From Paenarthrobacter histidinolovorans (GTDB lineage Bacteria > Actinomycetota > Actinomycetes > Actinomycetales > Micrococcaceae), in the NCBI RefSeq assembly GCF_014647595.1, contig NZ_BMPM01000001.1:868001-932000 (forward strand): a DNA stretch of 64,000 bases, written 5' to 3'. A program made the translations under genes and the position numbers. Positions 59,506-64,000 of the stretch are shown here, piece by piece. Position 1 is the first letter of the stretch, and each line of letters starts with the position of its first letter. The notes under the pieces were generated by a model. That model worked only from the letters and a program-made list of their open reading frames with translations, was not told where the DNA came from and searched no databases.

Positions 59506-60957
59506 TTAGCCGAGCGTCAGGACACCGTCCACGCGGCGCGGGATACCCAGCGGGTTGGAGTCGTGCAGGGCCGGGTGCAGCACGCTCTCAGGCGCGTCCT
59601 GGTAGGCAACAGGGCGCTGGAAACGGCGGACTGCCGTGGCCCCCACGGACGTGAACAGGGAAGTGGTGGCCGGGTAGGGGCCACCGTGCTGTTGGGCCCA
59701 ATTCACGGCAACCCCGGTGGGCCAGCCATCGAACAAGACCCTGCCTGCCAAAGTGCTGAGCTGCTCCACCAACGCAGAAACGTCCTCGCCGGGCTGCGCG
59801 TGCACCGTGCCCGTGAGGCTCCCGGGAACTTTCGCGAGCGCGGCGGACAGTTCGTCCTGCGAGGTGTACTCGATCAGCAGCGTGGTGGGGCCGAAGCATT
59901 CCTCCAGCAGCTCCTCCGGGCGTTCCAGCACATTGGCGGCGCTGGTGGAGAACACCACGGGCGCGGCGCCGTCCGCCAGGCTGTCCTGCTCCACCGTGCC
60001 GCTGACGACGGCGACCCCCGGCTGGTCAGCGACGTTGCGCAACCCATCCGGATAGGCCTCGGCGATGCGCTCGGTCAGCATGGCGGCTGCTGGCTTGTCC
60101 TTGCTGGCCTCGGCAAGGTGCGAAGCGAAATCCGACCCTGCCGGGATGAAGACCAGACCGGGCTTGGTGCAGAACTGGCCGGCGCCCTGGGTAAAGGAAC
60201 CCGCCAGGCCTGCCGCGAGCTGCTGTCCGCGTTCCGCGAGCGCTTCCGCCGTGATGACCACCGGGTTCAAGCTGCCGAGCTCGCCGTAGAACGGGATGGG
60301 CTCAGGGCGGGACGTCGCGAGATCGAACAGGGCCCTGCCGCCGGGGATGGATCCGGTGAAGCCAACTGCCTTGATGGCTGGGTCCTGGACCAGTGCCGTG
60401 CCGGCTTCGCGTCCGCTGACCAGCGCGAAGATTCCGTCCGGGGCTCCGGCCTGGGCCAGGGCTTCGCTGACGATCTCCGCAGTCCGCTGGGACAAGCGAA
60501 GGTGGCCCGAGTGTGCTTTGACGATCACCGGGCAGCCGACAGCCAGCGCGGACGCTGTATCGCCGCCCGCCACGGAGAACGCGAACGGGAAGTTCGACGC
60601 CGAGAACACCGCCACGGGGCCGATCGGCCGCAGGATGCGGCGCAGGTCGGGCTTGGGCGGAGTGGAGGACGGGTCGGCGTGGTCTATGACGGCTTCGAGG
60701 TACGAGCCTTCGGTGATGACGTTGGCGAACAGGCGCAGCTGCCCGCTGGTCCTGGCCACCTCGCCCGTGAGCCGGACGGTCCCCAGGCTCGTTTCAGAGT
60801 CGGCGATAGCTACCAGCTCAGTGACATTGGCGTCCAAAGCGTCGGCGACGGCGGTCAACCAGGCCGCGCGTTCGGCGTCGGAAGCTGCTGCGGTCACCTT
60901 CGCCGCTGCCGTGGCTGCGGCTGTGACGGCTGTCAGGTCAAGAGTTGCTGTACTCAA
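59506..60957 (-). CDS. Aldehyde dehydrogenase, probable 2-oxoglutarate semialdehyde dehydrogenase
   Basis: A 483-residue NAD(P)-dependent enzyme of the 2,5-dioxovalerate dehydrogenase branch. Family marks are PIGPVAVFSASNFPFAFSVAGGDTASALA, VKAHSGH, the Glu in PFYGELGSLNPV and the catalytic Cys in TQGAGQFCTKPGLVF. It would turn 2-oxoglutarate semialdehyde, made by the KdgD-type enzyme of the same operon, into 2-oxoglutarate. Its start overlaps the enolase-family gene by 20 bases. It is the last gene of the operon. Confidence 0.9.
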   Translation of the reverse strand: MSTATLDLTAVTAAATAAAKVTAAASDAERAAWLTAVADALDANVTELVAIADSETSLGTVRLTGEVARTSGQLRLFANVITEGSYLEAVIDHADPSSTPPKPDLRRILRPIGPVAVFSASNFPFAFSVAGGDTASALAVGCPVIVKAHSGHLRLSQRTAEIVSEALAQAGAPDGIFALVSGREAGTALVQDPAIKAVGFTGSIPGGRALFDLATSRPEPIPFYGELGSLNPVVITAEALAERGQQLAAGLAGSFTQGAGQFCTKPGLVFIPAGSDFASHLAEASKDKPAAAMLTERIAEAYPDGLRNVADQPGVAVVSGTVEQDSLADGAAPVVFSTSAANVLERPEELLEECFGPTTLLIEYTSQDELSAALAKVPGSLTGTVHAQPGEDVSALVEQLSTLAGRVLFDGWPTGVAVNWAQQHGGPYPATTSLFTSVGATAVRRFQRPVAYQDAPESVLHPALHDSNPLGIPRRVDGVLTLG

Positions 60958-62092
60958 TGCGGTTTCCTTTGCTTTCGAGGGCTGAAGTGTCAGGGGCCGG
61001 CGTCAGCGGCGATGCCCCGGCGAACTCGAATCCGAGGCCGGGAAGACCCGCTGAACTGAGCCTGATGGTGCCTGTGGCGTTGCTGATCCGCACCGGGGAA
61101 GATCCGGCCAGTATCCCGAGTTGGCCGAACGAGGCATCTTCCACGTCCTCAACGCTGACCGGCTCAGCCAAAGTGAGCGCCAACTGTCCGGAGAGTTCCG
61201 GAAGCAAGTGCGGTGCCACCCGGATGCTGTGGGTGCGGGCCAACTCCACAATCCTGCGGAATGGGGTAATGCCGCCCACCCGGACGATGTTGGGCTGGAT
61301 GATGTCCACGGCTTCCGCTTCGATGAAGTCGCGGAAGCGGTAGATGGTGTGCACGTTCTCCCCCAGGGCAATGGGTACCGGCGAGTGCTTGCGAAGGCGG
61401 CGGTAGGCCCAGAGGTCGTCGGCGCGGATGGGCTCCTCCAGCCACTCCAGTCCGTACTCCCCCAAAATATCCAAGGCACGGAAGGTGTGGGCGAGGTCCC
61501 AGCGCTGGTTGGCGTCGATCATGAGCAGCCGGTCGGGACCGATCACCTGGCGCACAGCAGCAACGCGTTCGGCGTCCTCGCGGAGCTCGGGCTTACCCAC
61601 CTTGATCTTCACAGCGTTGTGTCCTGCGGCAACCCAGCGTTCGGCTTGCTCCACGAGCTGTTCGAGGGTGTAGTGCAGGTTTACCCCGGAGCCGTACACC
61701 TCCACGGATTCCTGGCGCTGGCCCAGGAGCCCCGTGACGGACGTTCCAGCCTGACGTGCTTTCAGGTCCCACAGGGCCAGGTCAACGCCGGCCATCGCGA
61801 TGGTTGTCAGCCCTCCCCCGCCCGCTTCATGCAGCCGTTTCCACAGCTGGTCCCAGACGGTCTCAGGGTTCGTGTCCATGCCGGCCACGAAGGGCGCGAT
61901 GTCGTGATCCAACAGGGCTTTCACTGCCTGGGGACCGATGGTGGGTGTCCACGAGAAGCCGTGGCCCGTGCCGCCGTCGTCCGTGGTCAGCTCGGTGACA
62001 ATCACGTGGTTCTCGGGCGCCTCCGCACCCCAGCTGCGCAGCAGCGGAACCGTGATGAGCCGGGTGGTGAGGCCCGTTATGCGGGCGGCCAT
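60938..62092 (-). CDS. Mandelate racemase/muconate lactonising-type sugar acid dehydratase
   Basis: A 384-residue enolase-superfamily enzyme. The base motif KVKIKVG-type (AVKIKVGKPELRED), metal ligands in LMIDANQRWD, LEWLEEP and IALGENVH, and the His in VAPHLLPELSGQ with an Asp in DIIQPNIVRVGG fit the mandelate racemase subgroup. Its neighbours suggest dehydration of galactarate, glucarate or a related aldarate or lactone to 5-keto-4-deoxyglucarate, but subgroup specificity cannot be read from motifs. The start shares a base with the KdgD-like stop (TGATG). Confidence 0.87.
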   Translation of the reverse strand: MAARITGLTTRLITVPLLRSWGAEAPENHVIVTELTTDDGGTGHGFSWTPTIGPQAVKALLDHDIAPFVAGMDTNPETVWDQLWKRLHEAGGGGLTTIAMAGVDLALWDLKARQAGTSVTGLLGQRQESVEVYGSGVNLHYTLEQLVEQAERWVAAGHNAVKIKVGKPELREDAERVAAVRQVIGPDRLLMIDANQRWDLAHTFRALDILGEYGLEWLEEPIRADDLWAYRRLRKHSPVPIALGENVHTIYRFRDFIEAEAVDIIQPNIVRVGGITPFRRIVELARTHSIRVAPHLLPELSGQLALTLAEPVSVEDVEDASFGQLGILAGSSPVRISNATGTIRLSSAGLPGLGFEFAGASPLTPAPDTSALESKGNRIEYSNS

Positions 62093-62997
62093 CAGCTGCC
62101 GGCCAGCTCGTGGCCCTTGGCCAGGATGGCCTTGAGTTCCAGGAGCTGCTCCTCGCTGGGGTCAACCAACGGCGGACGGACCGGGCCAACGGGCAATCCC
62201 GCGAGCCGCAGGCCGGCCTTGATGAGGGAGACGCCAAAACCGGGGGTCTGGTCGCGAAGGCGGACCAGCGGCCCATAGAAACCTTCAAGCAGCGCGTGAC
62301 GGCGCTCTTCGTCACCGGAGATGTAGGCGTCATAGTAAGCCTTGGCGATTTCAGGAGCCATGGCGAACGCTGCCGAAGAGTACAGCGGGATCCCCAGGCC
62401 GCGGTAGGCGCCCTGGGTCAGTTCCGCCGTGAGTAGTCCGTTGAAGAGCGCGAAGTCCTTGCGCCCGCTCGCATTGATGGCCGACACGATTTCCTGGGCC
62501 AGCCCTACGTCCCCGATTCCGTCCTTGAAGCCAACAACCTTCGGATTGGCGGTGAGGCGGGTGATGGCTTCTGCCGTGAACTTCGCCGTACCGCGGTGGT
62601 AGACGATCACGGGCAGGCTGCTGGCCGCAGCGATGGCCTCAACGTAGGCCACCACGCCGTCGGTGGGACCGGTCACCAGGTAGGGCGGGAGGACCAGGAG
62701 GGCGTCCGCACCGGCTTCCTCAGCAACTTTGGCAGCGGCAATGGCGTGGCCCAGTGGACCGCCGGCACCTGAGACCACCGGAACGGCCCCGGCAACGGCC
62801 TCGACGGCGGCAGTCACCACGGTGCGGATCTCATCGATGGACAGGGCATGGAACTCACCGGTGCCGCACGCCGGGAAGACGCCGCCCGGTCCGAACGGCA
62901 GCCGCGAGGTGATGTGCTCCTTCAGCAGGGCTATGTCCACGGAGCCGTCTTCAGCGAAAGGTGTGACGGGGAAGAACAGTACGCCGTCGAAATTCAT
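62092..62997 (-). CDS. kdgD: 5-dehydro-4-deoxyglucarate dehydratase (KdgD, DHDPS family)
   Basis: A 301-residue TIM-barrel enzyme that removes water and CO2 from 5-keto-4-deoxyglucarate to give 2-oxoglutarate semialdehyde. It has FFPVTPFAEDGSVD at the N-terminus, CGTGEFHALS in place of the usual GTTGE, the Tyr in PVIVYHRGTAKF and the Schiff-base Lys in KVVGFKDGIGD. These match KdgD rather than dihydrodipicolinate synthase. It overlaps the dehydrogenase upstream by four bases and the dehydratase downstream by one. Confidence 0.9.
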   Translation of the reverse strand: MNFDGVLFFPVTPFAEDGSVDIALLKEHITSRLPFGPGGVFPACGTGEFHALSIDEIRTVVTAAVEAVAGAVPVVSGAGGPLGHAIAAAKVAEEAGADALLVLPPYLVTGPTDGVVAYVEAIAAASSLPVIVYHRGTAKFTAEAITRLTANPKVVGFKDGIGDVGLAQEIVSAINASGRKDFALFNGLLTAELTQGAYRGLGIPLYSSAAFAMAPEIAKAYYDAYISGDEERRHALLEGFYGPLVRLRDQTPGFGVSLIKAGLRLAGLPVGPVRPPLVDPSEEQLLELKAILAKGHELAGS

Positions 62998-63989
62998 GGT
63001 GTCTCCTTGGTTGCTCCCGCCGGAACCAAGCCGGCGGGGATCTCGTCATTGAGTGGTGCTCGGTTTGCGGCAGTGTCGGGACCCGCATAGGGCGGGGTGA
63101 GTTCGGTGCGCCACGTGCGTTTTGGTTCCCAGCCCAGGAGCCCTCGGGCCTTGTCGACGGAAAACGCCGGGCTTGTTCCGGTCAAGTGTTCGGTCAAAGG
63201 GCCGCTGCCGGGCAGGAACCGCGGGAACAGCCCGGCCAGCGGCGCCGTGGCCAGGGCATCGTTCGCACCCACGAAGAACACCTCGCCGTTGGGAATCGTG
63301 TCCATCTTGTCCAGGAGGACATCCAGGAAGTCAGCCACGTCCCGGGCATCGACGTAGTTGAACAGGGCCGGAGCGGACAGCGCGGGATCATCCAGGCGTT
63401 CACGGACCGTGTGGCCTTGCTGCGTGAGCGCTCCTTCCCACTCCTCCGGCGAGATCACGAAGCACGGCCGGAATGCCGCGTACCGGATCTTGTCTCCCTG
63501 CGCCGCTGCGAACATCTGTACCGTTTGCTCGGCGATCAGCTTGGAAAGGGCATAGGCATTCCACGGTTTGGGCGGCGTCCGCTCGTCCAGCGGGAACGAC
63601 GGCGGAAGCCACCCGGCCGGGGAACCATAGCCCAGGGCCGTCGGGCTGCTTGCCGTCACGATCTTGGGGACACCTGCGTCCGTGGCCGCGCTGACCACCG
63701 CGTAGGCGAGCCGCGTGTTGGTGCTGAAAATGACGTCCTCAGGTGCGCTGAAAGGCACGGCAATAGCGGCGAGGTGGATGACGGCGTCGGGCGCTGTTTC
63801 GCGGATGAGCCGCTCCGCTTCCCCCCGTGCCAGAAGGTCTGCGGTGTACTGCTCGGCTCCGGCCGGCAGCTGTTCGGCCGGGATGGCGTCCCTGTCAACG
63901 GAAATCACCGTGTGGCCGGCTCCGGCCAGGCCGGAGACAACGCTGCGGCCGAGCCTGCCGGAACCACCGGTGACGAAAATCCTGCTCAT
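62994..63989 (-). CDS. NAD(P)-dependent sugar dehydrogenase/epimerase (extended SDR), possible uronate dehydrogenase
   Basis: A 331-residue Rossmann protein. The nucleotide loop is FVTGGSGRLGRSVV, the second strand ends VISVDRD (NAD preference), and the catalytic set is in TASSPTALGYG and NAYALSKLIAEQ (Tyr-x3-Lys). In this operon it may oxidise a uronate to the aldarolactone, but ordinary uronate dehydrogenases are shorter (about 265), so a different sugar step is possible. First gene of the operon within the window; 11 bases remain upstream, so its promoter is not visible. Confidence 0.8.
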   Translation of the reverse strand: MSRIFVTGGSGRLGRSVVSGLAGAGHTVISVDRDAIPAEQLPAGAEQYTADLLARGEAERLIRETAPDAVIHLAAIAVPFSAPEDVIFSTNTRLAYAVVSAATDAGVPKIVTASSPTALGYGSPAGWLPPSFPLDERTPPKPWNAYALSKLIAEQTVQMFAAAQGDKIRYAAFRPCFVISPEEWEGALTQQGHTVRERLDDPALSAPALFNYVDARDVADFLDVLLDKMDTIPNGEVFFVGANDALATAPLAGLFPRFLPGSGPLTEHLTGTSPAFSVDKARGLLGWEPKRTWRTELTPPYAGPDTAANRAPLNDEIPAGLVPAGATKETP

Positions 63990-64000
63990 GATCTGTTCCT

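Noticed and set aside
59491..61059. Long open frame on the plus strand opposite the aldehyde dehydrogenase
   Set aside because: Antisense shadow; composition is Arg/Gly/Asp/His-rich and its start lies in the intergenic region without a ribosome site.

Overview
The window is high-GC chromosomal DNA from a Gram-positive actinobacterium, most likely an Arthrobacter or Paenarthrobacter relative. This rests on gene content: menaquinone genes beside a System II cytochrome c maturation set, Rex, a bS22-type mini-protein next to a 70-residue HTH protein, a phenylacetate (Paa) pathway under a TetR regulator, and many GTG/TTG starts with 4-base ATGA overlaps. The species is inferred from memory of families, not from a search. 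No rRNA, tRNA, insertion sequence, prophage or CRISPR array was recognised.

Layout. 1-8.7 kb: phenylacetate catabolism (paaK, a TetR regulator, paaZ, then a coupled thiolase-hydratase-dehydrogenase operon), interrupted by a phosphatase and an acetyltransferase. Two matching palindromes, in front of paaZ and in front of the thiolase operon, look like PaaR operators. 8.7-14.9 kb: pentapeptide-repeat protein, dienelactone hydrolase-like enzyme, amino acid permease, Mn transporter MntH with an MntR-like box, a CPBP protease and a VOC protein. 14.9-18.8 kb: menB, menE, menA and two small membrane proteins. 18.8-28.5 kb: an unusual cassette resembling the mycobacterial isoniazid-inducible iniBAC genes. 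It holds two dynamin-like GTPases and an IniB-like low-complexity protein, with a LuxR-type regulator and a membrane-anchored Hsp70 upstream. 28.7-33.5 kb: ccsB, resB, ccdA, resA and a histidine phosphatase. 33.6-38.7 kb: YceI, two related proline/glutamine-rich membrane proteins, rex, a glutaredoxin, a HAD phosphatase, bS22 and an HTH protein. 39-40.3 kb: DAHP synthase behind a 19-residue leader peptide rich in Trp/Tyr/Phe, a probable attenuator.

40.3-59.4 kb is a carbohydrate island: CE7-type acetyl esterase, two complete sugar ABC importers (each a binding protein plus two permeases, without an ATPase), a GH42 beta-galactosidase, a DUF624 protein, an MFS exporter, two paralogous fusions of a Gfo/Idh/MocA oxidoreductase to a PmoA-like (DUF6807) domain, a hydrolase and an M24-like protein that has probably lost its metal site. 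Five LacI-type operators with a central CG dyad sit in its promoter regions, so one repressor encoded elsewhere probably controls the island. The mixture of GH42, DUF624 and twin importers recalls pectin/rhamnogalacturonan or galactan side-chain use. 59.5-64 kb: a four-gene operon for non-phosphorylating oxidation of a uronate or aldarate to 2-oxoglutarate (SDR dehydrogenase, enolase-superfamily dehydratase, KdgD-type dehydratase/decarboxylase, 2-oxoglutarate semialdehyde dehydrogenase), which fits the same diet.

Between genes there are several hairpin terminators and some repeat-like structures: an exact 32-bp tandem duplication with an inverted partner near 5.0 kb, a 26-bp perfect inverted repeat before mntH, and a ~57-bp two-palindrome element present twice (14.3 and 59.4 kb) in opposite orientation with a compensatory stem change.
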